The notes below the pieces were generated by a model. The model was not told the DNA's origin and did no database searches. It saw only the letters and a program-made list of their open reading frames with translations. 64,000 bases of DNA from Streptomyces sp. NRRL F-5135 (GTDB lineage: Bacteria; Actinomycetota; Actinomycetes; Streptomycetales; Streptomycetaceae): positions 124,001 to 188,000 of the forward strand of contig NZ_JOHR01000013.1 of the NCBI RefSeq assembly GCF_000719775.1, in the 5' to 3' direction. How positions within the stretch are numbered: position 1 is the stretch's first letter; every line of letters starts with the position of its first letter. Both the position numbers and the translations under genes were made by a program. Positions 41,160 to 49,864 of this stretch are shown one piece after another.

Positions 41160-42647
41160 TCAGGTGCGCCCGGTCCGGCCGCCCCCGTCGCCCCTCGTCC
41201 GTCGTGGCGGTTCCAGTGGTGGGGCCGAGAGGCCGCAGTTGATCCGGCACTCCGGGTGGAGCGCGGCCTCCGGGCCGGCGCCCCGCGGCGGCTTCGGGGT
41301 ACGTACGGTCGCGAAGGCGAGCAGCGCGCCCGCCACCAGGACTCCCGCCAGGATCGGCATGGCCCGGCGGAAGGTGTCGTCGAACTGCGCCGCCGAGCGG
41401 TACGCCTCGGGGCCCGAACCCGTCAGCAGCGGCAGCGCCGCCACCGCGATCAGGCCGGCCGCGCGGGCCGCCGCGTTGTTGATGCCGCTGGCCAGGCCCG
41501 CCCGCGCGGTGTCCACGGACGCGAGGACCGTCGCCGTCAGCGGCGCGACCAGGGCGACCATCCCCATGCCCATCACCACCAGCGCGGGCAGTACGTCCTT
41601 GAGGTAGTCGGCGTGCGGCCCCACGCGCAGCATCAGCAGGAGCCCCGCCGCGCACAGCAGCGGCCCCACCGTGAGCGGGAGGCGCGGCCCGGTCTTCTCC
41701 CCCAGCGCGCCGGACCGCGCGGAGAACAGCAGCATCAGCACCGTCGTCGGCAGCAGGGCCGCCCCCGCGCCCAGCGCCGAGTAGCCCGCGACGACCTGGA
41801 GCTGGAGCGCGGCGAGGAAGAAGAAGCCACCGAACGCCGCGTACACGCACAGCGTCACCAGGTTCACCGCGGTGAACAGCCGGGAACGGAAGATCGACGG
41901 CGGCAGCATCGGATCGGACCGCCGTCGCTCGACCTGGACGAAGACCACCGCGAGCAGCACCCCGGCGATCCCCGTCCAGACCGTCCTGCCGATCAGGGCG
42001 TAGGTGATCAGGGCCAGCGACACCGCCCCGAGCGCCGCCCCCAGCACGTCGAAGCCGCCGCGCGCCACCGGGTCCCGGGACTCCGGTACGTGCCGGAGCG
42101 CCACCGGTGCGCAGATCGCGGCCAGCGGCACGTTCAGCAGGAACACCCAGCGCCAGCCGGGCCCGTCGACCAGCCAGCCGCCCAGGAACGGCCCGACCGC
42201 CGCGCCGACCCCGCCGAACCCCGACCACAGGCCGACCGCTCGCGCCCGGTCGTCGGGGTGGAAGCTCGCCTGGATGATCGCGAGCGAGCCCGGTACCAGC
42301 AACGCCCCGCCCACGCCCTGGAACGCCCGGGCCGCGATCAGCACGGCCGCGTTCGGCGCGATGCCGCACACCAGCGAGCCCAGCGCGAACCAGGCCACCC
42401 CCAGAACGAAGATCTTCCGCCGCCCGTACCTGTCCCCGAGCGATCCACCGAGCAGGATCAGCCCGGCCAGCGTGACCGTATAGGCGTTGACGGTCCACTG
42501 GAGCGCCGCGAGATCCGCGTTGAGCGCCCGTCCGATGTGCGGCAGGGCGACATTGACGACGGTGGAGTCCAGCAGCGCCATGCTGGAGCCGAGCACCGTG
42601 GTCAGGATGACCCAGCGCCCCCGTGCCGAGGACAGCCTGATGTCCAT
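41160..42647 (-). CDS. MFS exporter, DHA2 (EmrB/QacA) family
   Basis: 495 residues from ATG 42647. Motif A GGSLGDRYGRRKIFVLG, motif C-like GPFLGGWLV, first helix with ALLDSTVVNVALPHIGRAL and ~14 membrane helices, typical of drug:proton antiporters. C-terminal tail of ~40 residues is Pro/Arg-rich. No regulator is adjacent, so the substrate cannot be guessed. Separated from fbaA by a 180-bp gap with the fbaA terminator. Confidence 0.9.
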   Translation of the reverse strand: MDIRLSSARGRWVILTTVLGSSMALLDSTVVNVALPHIGRALNADLAALQWTVNAYTVTLAGLILLGGSLGDRYGRRKIFVLGVAWFALGSLVCGIAPNAAVLIAARAFQGVGGALLVPGSLAIIQASFHPDDRARAVGLWSGFGGVGAAVGPFLGGWLVDGPGWRWVFLLNVPLAAICAPVALRHVPESRDPVARGGFDVLGAALGAVSLALITYALIGRTVWTGIAGVLLAVVFVQVERRRSDPMLPPSIFRSRLFTAVNLVTLCVYAAFGGFFFLAALQLQVVAGYSALGAGAALLPTTVLMLLFSARSGALGEKTGPRLPLTVGPLLCAAGLLLMLRVGPHADYLKDVLPALVVMGMGMVALVAPLTATVLASVDTARAGLASGINNAAARAAGLIAVAALPLLTGSGPEAYRSAAQFDDTFRRAMPILAGVLVAGALLAFATVRTPKPPRGAGPEAALHPECRINCGLSAPPLEPPRRTRGDGGGRTGRT

Positions 42648-42752
42648 AGGGGGATCATCCTCGCCCCGCGTTCGGAAGGCGACCGGACGCCCCGTCCCAG
42701 ACGGCTTCGGACGGACGGTCCCGAGCACGGCCCGGCGGAGGCGGAATGCACT

Positions 42753-42777
42753 CGGGGCCCGCATGAAGCGGGCCCCG
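42753..42777 (-). terminator. Terminator of fbaA
   Basis: CGGGGCCCGC, loop ATGAA, GCGGGCCCCG: a perfect 10-bp stem ~50 bp after the fbaA stop. Confidence 0.7.
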
Positions 42778-42825
42778 TGTGGCGCGCAACGAGTTGCGCG
42801 AGCCACGAACAACGTGCCGGCGGGA

Positions 42826-43857
42826 CTACTTGAGCTTCGTACCGGTCGAGCGCAGCGCCGCGCACGCCTCCGTGACGCGCTTGGCCATGCCTGCCTCGGC
42901 CAGCTTGCCCCAGGTCCGCGGGTCGTAGGTCTTCTTGTTGCCGACCTCGCCGTCAACCTTCAGCACACCGTCGTAGTTGCTGAACATGTGGCCTGCGACG
43001 GGGCGCGTGAAGGCGTACTGGGTGTCGGTGTCGAGGTTCATCTTCACGACGCCGTTCTCCAGCGCGGTCGCGATCTCCTCGGCCGTGGAGCCGGAACCGC
43101 CGTGGAACACGAAGTCGAACGGCTGGCTGCCCGCGGCCTTGCCGTACTTGGCGGCGGTCCCCTCCTGGAGGTCCTTCAGCAGCTCGGGGCGGAGCACGAC
43201 GTTGCCCGGCTTGTAGACACCGTGGACATTGCCGAAGGAGGCGGCCAGCAGGTAGCGGCCCTTCTCTCCCAGGCCCAGGGCCTCGGCGGTACGCAGCGCG
43301 TCGTCGACCGTGGTGTACAGCTCGTCGTTGATCTCGTGGCTGACGCCGTCCTCCTCGCCACCGGTCGGGGTGATCTCGACCTCAAGGATGATCTTGGCTG
43401 CGGCGGCCTGCGCGAGCAGTTCCTCGGCGATGGTGAGGTTGTCGGCCAGGGTCTCGGCGGAGCCGTCCCACATGTGCGACTGGAAGAGCGGGTTACGGCC
43501 GGCCTTCACACGCTCGGCGGAGATGTCGAGCAGCGGCCGGACATAGCCGTCGAGCTTGTCCTTCGGACAGTGGTCGGTGTGCAGCGCCACATTGATGTCG
43601 TACTTCGCGGCCACGATATGCGCGAACTCGGCCAGGGCGACGGCACCGGTCACCATGTCCTTGTTGTACTGACCGCCCGCGAACTCGGCGCCACCGGTCG
43701 ACATCTGGATGATGCCGTCACTCTCGGCCTCCGCGAAGCCGCGCAGCGCAGCGTGCAGGGTCTGGGACGACGTCACATTGATGGCCGGGTAGGCGAACTT
43801 GCCTGCCTTCGCCCGGTCGAGCATCTCGGCGTAGACCTCGGGGGTTGCGATGGGCAT
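42826..43857 (-). CDS. fbaA: Class II fructose-bisphosphate aldolase
   Basis: 343 residues from ATG 43857 with AAGGAG upstream. Zinc-dependent aldolase of glycolysis/gluconeogenesis. Seen: NVTSSQTLHAALRGFAEAESDGIIQMSTGGAEFAGG, zinc ligand region ALHTDHCPKDKLDG, FQSHMWDGSAE, EVEITPTGGEEDGV, FGNVHGVYKPGNVVL, FVFHGGSGS and KMNLDTDTQYAFTRP. Normal length. Highly expressed gene by codon use. pyrE lies 260 bp upstream on the same strand. Confidence 0.96.
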   Translation of the reverse strand: MPIATPEVYAEMLDRAKAGKFAYPAINVTSSQTLHAALRGFAEAESDGIIQMSTGGAEFAGGQYNKDMVTGAVALAEFAHIVAAKYDINVALHTDHCPKDKLDGYVRPLLDISAERVKAGRNPLFQSHMWDGSAETLADNLTIAEELLAQAAAAKIILEVEITPTGGEEDGVSHEINDELYTTVDDALRTAEALGLGEKGRYLLAASFGNVHGVYKPGNVVLRPELLKDLQEGTAAKYGKAAGSQPFDFVFHGGSGSTAEEIATALENGVVKMNLDTDTQYAFTRPVAGHMFSNYDGVLKVDGEVGNKKTYDPRTWGKLAEAGMAKRVTEACAALRSTGTKLK

Positions 43858-43972
43858 CGGGCCGCTCCTTGTGATGTGCGGGTGTGAGGTGCTTGTCCCA
43901 GACCTGGGGGCGACATCATCGTCGCCCCCATCTTTCCAGACGTGGTGAGGGGCTCCACCGGGAGTCTTGGCC

Positions 43973-43986
43973 GTTTCACGTGAAAC
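43973..43986. other. parS: parS site for ParB
   Basis: GTTTCACGTGAAAC, a perfect 14-bp palindrome identical to the core of the bacterial parS consensus (TGTTTCACGTGAAACA; the 3' flank A also matches). It lies between fbaA and pyrE, outside coding sequence. ParB binding here would help segregate and condense the origin region during sporulation. Confidence 0.88.
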
Positions 43987-44120
43987 AGTCAAGAGATCCC
44001 AAAAAGCGCAGGTGCGGGCCGGTCCGGCCGGACACGGCAGGCACCCGGGCCGCAATACGCGAGGTCCACGCGCGCGGGCCGGCGACACACAGGCCAGGCC
44101 CGGCTCAGGCCAGATCCGGC

Positions 44121-44660
44121 TCAGGCCAGGCCCAGCTCCTCCAGCCCGTAGACGTTGACGTACGGAAGCCCCGCCTCGGCGATGGCCGGGGCCGCTCCGC
44201 GCTCCACGATCACCGCGACCGCCACGACCTCGCCGCCGGCCTCCCGTACCGCCTCGACAGCGGTCAGCGGGGAACCCCCTGTGGTGGAGGTGTCCTCGAC
44301 CACCAGGCAGCGGCGGCCCCGGACGTCCGTGCCCTCGATCCGGCGCTGCATGCCGTGCGCCTTCTGTGCCTTGCGCACCACGAACGCGTCGAGCCGCTCC
44401 CCCCGGGCGGCGGAGGCGTGCAGCATCGAGGTCGCCACCGGATCGGCGCCCAGCGTCAGCCCGCCCACGCAGTCGAAGTCCAGACCGGCCGTCGCATCGA
44501 GCATGACCTTCCCCACCAGCGGAGCGGCCTGGCCGTCCAGCGTGATCCGGCGCAGGTCGATGTACCAGTCGGCCTCGATCCCCGAGGAGAGGGTCACCTT
44601 GCCGTGCACCACGGCCTTGTCCTTGATCAGCTGCAGCAGCTCGGCCCGTACGTCGCTCAT
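44121..44660 (-). CDS. pyrE: Orotate phosphoribosyltransferase
   Basis: 179 residues from ATG 44660 (GTG two codons upstream is possible). Transfers the phosphoribosyl group from PRPP to orotate in pyrimidine synthesis. PRPP-binding motif LVVEDTSTTGGSPLTAVEAVREAG, N-terminal KVTLSSGIEADWYIDLRR and LGADPVATSMLHASA. Short, typical length. Just upstream of the epimerase start on the same strand. Confidence 0.95.
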   Translation of the reverse strand: MSDVRAELLQLIKDKAVVHGKVTLSSGIEADWYIDLRRITLDGQAAPLVGKVMLDATAGLDFDCVGGLTLGADPVATSMLHASAARGERLDAFVVRKAQKAHGMQRRIEGTDVRGRRCLVVEDTSTTGGSPLTAVEAVREAGGEVVAVAVIVERGAAPAIAEAGLPYVNVYGLEELGLA

Positions 44661-44709
44661 GGCCACGAGCTTATGCGGTCCGCCGACGGCCGGCCCGCAC
44701 AGCCGTCCC

Positions 44710-45504
44710 TCACAGCCGTCGCCAGGTCCAGTCCGTCGTGATCTCCAGCGGATCCACGGGCGTCACGAGGTGCGGCATGCTGTTGAGCCCGTTCGGCGGC
44801 CCTGACTGGGGCTCCACACAGACGGCCTCGTCCTGCTCGTCGTAGATCACGACCCACTCTGCGCGGCTCGCGACCTTGAGCTCCAGTTGTCCGGGCCAGG
44901 TCAGGGTCACGTCCACACCGTCGGGCATACCGAAGCAGTCGTCCCAGGGGCCGGGCAACGGCGGGATCCGGCGGCCGGTGGGCAGGTGGTCGTCGCCGCG
45001 CTCCTCCTGCCAGGCGGCGGTGAAGTCGACGGCCACGTCGCTGCCGTCAAGGCTGCGCAGGAACCAGGGGTGCCAGCCGGCCTGCGCCGGGAACGAGGTG
45101 TCGTACGTCTCCACCCCGAGCGCCAGCGACAGCGAGTCCCCGGTCAGCCGGAACGTCTGGGTGACCCGCCCGCTGTACGGCCACGGCTCGACCAGGTCGT
45201 AGGTGAACGCCGCCTCGCTCTCACCGACGCGGGCCGTGCGCCACGCGGTGTCACGGCCCGTGCCGTGGATCGCGTGCGGCGGGGAGTTGAGGGGCATCTG
45301 CTGGACCACCTCGCCGTTACGGAAGCGGCCATGCTCGATCCGCCCGCACCACGGCACCATCGGGAAGCAGCCGTACCGCTCGCCCTGGCGCAGCAGTTCG
45401 GTGCCGCCGATGCGCAGGCTGCTGATACGGCAGCCGTTGTCGGGGCTGATGGTCAACTCGGCGTCACCGGCCGAGAGTCGGATGCTCTTCTCGCTGCTAC
45501 TCAC
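44710..45504 (-). CDS. Aldose 1-epimerase-like protein
   Basis: 264 residues from GTG 45504. Galactose-mutarotase fold: CRISSLRIGGTELL, GCFPMVPWCGRI, HAIHGTGRDTAWR and the catalytic-type Glu/His pattern in QAGWHPWFLR and EAVCVEPQSGPPNGLN. These interconvert alpha and beta sugars or sugar phosphates; the substrate of this type (near pyrE) is not known. It overlaps nothing and is followed by pyrE after 49 bp, so one transcript is likely. Confidence 0.88.
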   Translation of the reverse strand: MSSSEKSIRLSAGDAELTISPDNGCRISSLRIGGTELLRQGERYGCFPMVPWCGRIEHGRFRNGEVVQQMPLNSPPHAIHGTGRDTAWRTARVGESEAAFTYDLVEPWPYSGRVTQTFRLTGDSLSLALGVETYDTSFPAQAGWHPWFLRSLDGSDVAVDFTAAWQEERGDDHLPTGRRIPPLPGPWDDCFGMPDGVDVTLTWPGQLELKVASRAEWVVIYDEQDEAVCVEPQSGPPNGLNSMPHLVTPVDPLEITTDWTWRRL

Positions 45505-45513
45505 ACTCCGACA

Positions 45514-46389
45514 CTACTTGCGACGGCGCAGCGCGCGGCCGACCACCACGGCGGACGCCAGCGCCAGCGCGGCAGCGGGCGCGACCCAGCGCAGAGTGAC
45601 CCGGGTGGTGGCCGCGTCGGGCGCGGGCACGGGCGCGTAACGACCACGGGGCGGCGCGTGGTCGACCTCCTCCGCGCTCCGTCCGATCATGGTGCGCCGG
45701 GCGTGCGCGGCCTCGGCGGGAGGCGTGTCGGGCACCAGGAACTCGGCGCCGTCGGCCTCGGCCCGCGAATTGAGCAGGGCGTCAACATCGTCGACACCGC
45801 CCGCGTCGTCCACATCATCCACGTCGCTCACGTCACCGACCGCTTCCCTGGAGGACTCGCCCCCGGGGGACCGCTCGGCGGGCAACGGGTCGGCGGCGGC
45901 GTCCGCGGGCGGCGGCGGGGCGGGCTGGTTCGTCGCGGGCTCGGGCTCGGCCTCCTCGGCCAGCCGTACGGCGAACCGCCCCAGCAGCCGTCGCGCGGCA
46001 GCGGTCGTCGTCTCGTCGGAGAACTCCGTCAGCCGGCCTTCGGTGCCGGAGCTGCCCGTGAACGTGAGGGCCGTGCCGTCCGGGCGCTCGGTCAGCCGGA
46101 GCGAGAGCACGACCTTCACGGTCCCGCTGCCCCGGACCTCCGCGCCCTCTCCCTCGACGGTGAACACGCCGTCCCGCTCGACGAGCGTCAGCGCCCCGCG
46201 ATAGGTGATCGTGTGCCCCCCGACCCGGAACCTGAGCCGCCCCACAAGGGGCCCCGCCCCTTCCTCCGCGGCCTGCTGGATCCCCGGCACGCAACGAGCG
46301 ACTCGAGAGGGATCCCGCAGCGCCCGCCGGAGAGCCTCTGCCACCACCGGAACGAACACCTCATGCTCCATGGTTTCGAGCCTACTCAT
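45514..46389 (-). CDS. Membrane-anchored SRPBCC (CoxG-like) domain protein
   Basis: 291 residues from ATG 46389 (MSRLETMEHEVFVPVVAEALRRALRDPSRVARCVPG) with GGAG before it. N-terminal ~140 residues form a SRPBCC/CoxG-like domain ending in VKVVLSLRLTERPDGTALTFTGSSGT. A long acidic/Ala-rich linker (DVSDVDDVDDAGGVDDVDALL) leads to one C-terminal membrane helix (VAPAAALALASAVVVGRAL). So it is a lipid- or quinone-type ligand-binding protein tethered to the membrane from inside. Its stop is 9 bp from the epimerase start. Confidence 0.75.
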   Translation of the reverse strand: MSRLETMEHEVFVPVVAEALRRALRDPSRVARCVPGIQQAAEEGAGPLVGRLRFRVGGHTITYRGALTLVERDGVFTVEGEGAEVRGSGTVKVVLSLRLTERPDGTALTFTGSSGTEGRLTEFSDETTTAAARRLLGRFAVRLAEEAEPEPATNQPAPPPPADAAADPLPAERSPGGESSREAVGDVSDVDDVDDAGGVDDVDALLNSRAEADGAEFLVPDTPPAEAAHARRTMIGRSAEEVDHAPPRGRYAPVPAPDAATTRVTLRWVAPAAALALASAVVVGRALRRRK

Positions 46390-46575
46390 TCCCACTCCTC
46401 GGGGCCCTGGTCCTGCCACAGGTTTCTCTCCCAGCCCCTGGCCTCCTCCGCTCCCGCTCCGGCTCCTTCCCCTCCGGCCCCGGCCCTTCGGGCCCCTCCT
46501 TTCCGATCCGGCTCCAGGCCCGCGGCACCTTCCTTTCCTTTCCGGTCGCGCTCCGTGTCACCTGCCGCCCCACGT

Positions 46576-48312
46576 CTACCCGTACCTCGGATGCACCAGC
46601 GTCGATGCCGTCAGCCCGGCCAGTCGCGTCCGCTCCATTTCCCGGGCCCCCGCCGCCAGCGACGACGGGCCCAGCGAGCGCAGCCGCGGGACGTCGGCGG
46701 GCAGGGCCAGGAGCGGCGGGCGGGGGCCGAGACGCGCCAGGTCGAAGCCCCAGTCGCGCGCGGTGGCAGGGCCGCCCCCCGCGCGGTACGGGCTCGTGCG
46801 GAAACCCGCGGCCCGCAGCGTCGTGTCCACCGTCCAGTACGTGCGCGGCTTCGCCGAGGGCGAGCCCGCGTGCACCGCCAGTCGGCCGCCGGGGGCGAGC
46901 ACGCGGGTGGCCAGGCCGTAGAACTCTTCCGAATACAGCTTCGTGCTGTCCGTGATCCCCGGGTTCGGCAGATCGGAGATCACCACATCGAATCCGCCCC
47001 GGCCGTCAGGACCGCCACCGGCACCGGGGCCGCCACCGGCAGTATCGGTATCCGCACCAGGCCCGACCCGCGCATCGCCCGCACCGCCCCCTCCGCTCGG
47101 CCCGGAAACCCGGCCTCGCCCGCCCCGCAGCCAGGTGAACGCGTCCGCCGACACCGCCCGTACCCGCGGATCGCCGTACGCGTGCCCGTTCAGGGCGGAC
47201 AGCGCCGGGTCCGTACGGGCCAGCCGTATCAGCTCGGCGTCCAGTTCGACGACCGTGACCTCCCGCACGTCCCCGTACCGCAGGACCTCGCGCGCGGCCA
47301 GCCCGTCGCCACCGCCCAGGATCAGCACCCGGGCGTGCGGTCCGCGCATCGCGGGGTGCACGAGCGCCTCGTGGTACCGGAACTCGTCGCGCCCGCTCAC
47401 TCGCAGTCGCCCGTCCAGATAGAGGTCGAACGGCCCGCCCCGGCCACCGGCGAGGACGATCTCCTGCACATCCGTGCGGACCGCGACCCGCACCCCCTCC
47501 CCGTACACCGCGCGCCGCGCCGCCCGCTCGAAGTCCCCGACCAGGACCGTCGCGGTGGCCAGCAGCGCCAGGACGACGGCGTTGACGACGATCAGGAGCC
47601 GGCGCGACCGCCGCGTCAGGTCGCGGCCGAAGAGCCACAGAACCAGCGCGCCGCCCGCCACCGCGTTGACCGCGCCCGTCAGCAGCGCGCTCGTGAGCTG
47701 CCCGAGCCAGGGCAGCAGCAGGAACGGGAAGGCCAGCCCCCCGACGAGCGCCCCCACGTAGTCCGCCGCGAACAGGTCCGCGACCGTCCCCTCCGCGTCC
47801 TGCCGGGAGACCCGCTGGATCAGCGTCATCAGCAGCGGGATCTCCGCGCCGATGAGGATGCCGACGCCCAGTGAGAACCCCACCAGCGCGTACCGCGTCT
47901 CGCCCAGCCAGGCGTAGGCCGCGTACAGCACGAGGGCCGAGCAGCCGCCCAGCAGTGCCAGCGACGCCTCCAGCAGCCCGAACCCGACCGCCGCCCGACA
48001 GCGCAGCCGCTTGGCGAGCAGCGAGCCCCCGCCCATCGCGAAGACCATCACGGAGAGGACGACGGACGCCTGGGTGACGGAGTCGCCCAGCAGGTACGAG
48101 GCGAGAGCCACCAGCTCCAGCTCGTACACCAGACCGCACGCGGCACAGATGAACACAACCGCGAGGATCAGGAAGCGGCCGGCGTCCGCGCGCAGAGGCG
48201 GCCGTCCCTCACCCCGGCCCCCGCGGGACCGGGCGCGGCCCGCTCGGAACCGGGCGCCCCGGGACCCGCGGGGGCCTCGGCAGGGCGGCGGCACGGACTG
48301 TTGCTCGATCAT
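46576..48312 (-). CDS. Membrane-bound spermidine-synthase-like protein
   Basis: 578 residues. An N-terminal Arg-rich segment, then seven membrane helices ([26 protein letters not shown], ..., [21 protein letters not shown]), then a polyamine synthase domain: [79 protein letters not shown] and [13 protein letters not shown]. An insert rich in Gly (~400-440) separates two parts of the synthase domain. Such fused proteins are common in actinobacteria; whether they make spermidine is unclear because the substrate pocket is altered in many. Confidence 0.85.
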   Translation of the reverse strand: MIEQQSVPPPCRGPRGSRGARFRAGRARSRGGRGEGRPPLRADAGRFLILAVVFICAACGLVYELELVALASYLLGDSVTQASVVLSVMVFAMGGGSLLAKRLRCRAAVGFGLLEASLALLGGCSALVLYAAYAWLGETRYALVGFSLGVGILIGAEIPLLMTLIQRVSRQDAEGTVADLFAADYVGALVGGLAFPFLLLPWLGQLTSALLTGAVNAVAGGALVLWLFGRDLTRRSRRLLIVVNAVVLALLATATVLVGDFERAARRAVYGEGVRVAVRTDVQEIVLAGGRGGPFDLYLDGRLRVSGRDEFRYHEALVHPAMRGPHARVLILGGGDGLAAREVLRYGDVREVTVVELDAELIRLARTDPALSALNGHAYGDPRVRAVSADAFTWLRGGRGRVSGPSGGGGAGDARVGPGADTDTAGGGPGAGGGPDGRGGFDVVISDLPNPGITDSTKLYSEEFYGLATRVLAPGGRLAVHAGSPSAKPRTYWTVDTTLRAAGFRTSPYRAGGGPATARDWGFDLARLGPRPPLLALPADVPRLRSLGPSSLAAGAREMERTRLAGLTASTLVHPRYG

Positions 48313-48398
48313 GCTGGTAACGCTACGTCACGATTTCCTCGCGGTTTGTCACCCACACGGGTGTAACTTCCGCATAAAGCCACGACACACCGCGACGC

Positions 48399-48917
48399 CT
48401 ACAGCATCGCGGGCATCCGCGCGCCCACGCGCGTCCGCGTGACGACGAGCTTGTTCTCCTGCGGATACGCGTGCCACGTGCGCCACCGCACCTGCCCCTC
48501 GTCGCGCTGGGCGAGCATCGCCGTGAACGCGTTGGGCGCACCGGGGAAGGTCCCGGCCAGTCCGTTCGGATGGTCCGCGACCAGCGCGAGCAGCTCCTGC
48601 GCCCGCCCGGCGAACGATCCTCGCGAGAGTGTCTCGACCCGCGCCGCGAACTCGTACTCCCACGCCCCGAGCCGCTTGGACACCCCCAGCGGCAGCGGCG
48701 TGCTGCTCCCCGGCATGCAGGCGACGGTCTCGGAGCAGACGCCCCGCTCCTCCTGGAGAAGTACCTGGTGGGAGGCGCCGAGAAGTCTCAGCTGTAACTC
48801 GGCGCCGGCGAGGTCGAGATCGAGGACGGCCAGGGCGGGAAGCGGCTCCCTGCCCAACGCCCAGGCCAGGTCGGCGGCACGGGAGTCGATATAGGGGGTG
48901 TGGAGAGTGGTGAGCAT
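48399..48917 (-). CDS. DUF2617 family protein
   Basis: 172 residues from ATG 48917 (MLTTLHTPYIDSRAADLAWALGREPLPALAVLDLDLAGAELQLRLLGASHQVLLQEERGVCSETVACMP). Includes FAARVETLSRGSFAGRAQELLALVADHPNGLAGTFPGAPNAFTAM and a C-terminal HAYPQENKLVVTRTRVG. Conserved actinobacterial protein of unknown function, found next to the membrane spermidine-synthase gene as here; they may form an operon (86-bp gap). Confidence 0.85.
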   Translation of the reverse strand: MLTTLHTPYIDSRAADLAWALGREPLPALAVLDLDLAGAELQLRLLGASHQVLLQEERGVCSETVACMPGSSTPLPLGVSKRLGAWEYEFAARVETLSRGSFAGRAQELLALVADHPNGLAGTFPGAPNAFTAMLAQRDEGQVRWRTWHAYPQENKLVVTRTRVGARMPAML

Positions 48918-49013
48918 GGGTCGGCTCCGCAGACACGCTTGACGGGTGGACCGGGGACGTCCCGGACGATGAGCTGGGAAAACGGAAGAAGCGAAAGGCA
49001 ACGACAGAAGCGA

Positions 49014-49042
49014 GGGAAAGAGGGGAAAGAGGGGAAAGAGGG
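49014..49042. repeat. 9-bp purine-rich tandem repeat
   Basis: GAGGGGAAA repeated three times with degenerate flanks, 100-130 bp upstream of the DUF2617 start; the minus strand is CT-rich. Confidence 0.7.
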
Positions 49043-49150
49043 GAACGAAGGCGACGAGGGACATCGGCTGGGGAGAACTTGTGGGGGGAGACCGCCTGCT
49101 CGGTTCCGTACGAGGCCCGAGGGCTGGAAGCTCTCAACAGGGAGGGAATC

Positions 49151-49252
49151 ATGAACTACGCGACGCTCACAGCGCTTTTACCCAAGTTGACGGGGTTTAC
49201 ATCCCCTAGGGGGCCGCACAGTTCAACTGTTCAGCAAAACCTGTCGAAGTAG
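49151..49252 (+). CDS. Candidate 33-residue small protein with a TTA codon
   Basis: ATG 49151 is preceded by GGGAGGG at six bases, an excellent ribosome site, and the reading frame MNYATLTALLPKLTGFTSPR...LSK ends 24 bases before a 13-bp hairpin. Leu10 is a TTA codon, which in Streptomyces points to bldA control. Short, no recognised motif; the N-terminal half is amphipathic. Support comes only from the ribosome site, the terminator and position in an otherwise empty gap. Confidence 0.4.
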   Translation: MNYATLTALLPKLTGFTSPRGPHSSTVQQNLSK

Positions 49253-49275
49253 ACCAATAAACGATCAACATGACT

Positions 49276-49308
49276 GTGCCCGGCGGGAATCACTCTCCCG
49301 CCGGGCAC
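49276..49308. terminator. Terminator between small ORF and Gly/Cys-rich gene
   Basis: GTGCCCGGCGGGA, loop of 7, TCCCGCCGGGCAC: perfect 13-bp stem. It can serve the rightward small ORF and the leftward gene ending at 49336. Confidence 0.75.
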
Positions 49309-49335
49309 CATTGGCCGCGGACCAGCCACCCCGTG

Positions 49336-49680
49336 TCAGCTGCCTCCGCCGCACCCCCCGCCACCACCGCACGACGAGCCACTGCTGCTACTGCTGCCAC
49401 CACCACACGACGAGCCGCCGCTGCTACTGCTGCCACACGACGAGCCGCCGCCACCCGAGGAGAAACCGCCGCACGAGGAGGAGCCACCGCTCCCGCTGTC
49501 GGCCCACCAACTGCTGTCGGAGGAACGGCGCTTCGCGCTCTTGCGCGTGGACACCTTGGAAGCGCTCCGGCCCTTGGCCGTCCCCAGGCGCTTCTTGCTC
49601 CGCTGCTGCTGACTCCTCCGGCTCGCGACCAGCCCGACGACGGCAACCGCCACCAGAGCGACCACTACGACCTCTGCCAT
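49336..49680 (-). CDS. Small membrane protein with Gly/Ser/Cys-rich tail
   Basis: 114 residues from ATG 49680. One N-terminal membrane helix (MAEVVVVALVAVAVVGLVA), a strongly basic stretch (SRRSQQQRSKKRLGTAKGRSASKVSTRKSAKRR), an aromatic segment (SSWWADSGSGG) and a ~50-residue tail of Gly, Ser and eight Cys (CGGFSSGGGGSSCGSSSS...). The tail composition recalls TIGR04222-type proteins and Gly-rich peptides; function unknown. Orientation of the helix relative to the basic stretch would put the tail inside unless it is flipped. Confidence 0.65.
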   Translation of the reverse strand: MAEVVVVALVAVAVVGLVASRRSQQQRSKKRLGTAKGRSASKVSTRKSAKRRSSDSSWWADSGSGGSSSCGGFSSGGGGSSCGSSSSGGSSCGGGSSSSSGSSCGGGGGCGGGS

Positions 49681-49864
49681 ACCCCCACCGTCCTTCGTCC
49701 CCCGTACCGACCCCGTCCGGGGCCCCCGTGCCGGACCTGGTGCCGGGCTCTCGCGGCTCTCCGCACCGGCCCCCGCACTCACCCGGCTTCCTGAGTGACT
49801 ACCTTGTCCCCGCGCCGTCACGGCGCCAAAGCCGACTTGAGCAACTCCAGAGGTTCGGCCCAGG

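Larger units (their letters stand above)
48918..49335. other. Intergenic region with small ORF candidate
   Basis: The left part carries purine-rich AGGGGAAAG repeats (~49014-49042) in the DUF2617 leader. The right part holds the small ORF at 49151-49252 and the strong hairpin at 49276-49308. Confidence 0.6.
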
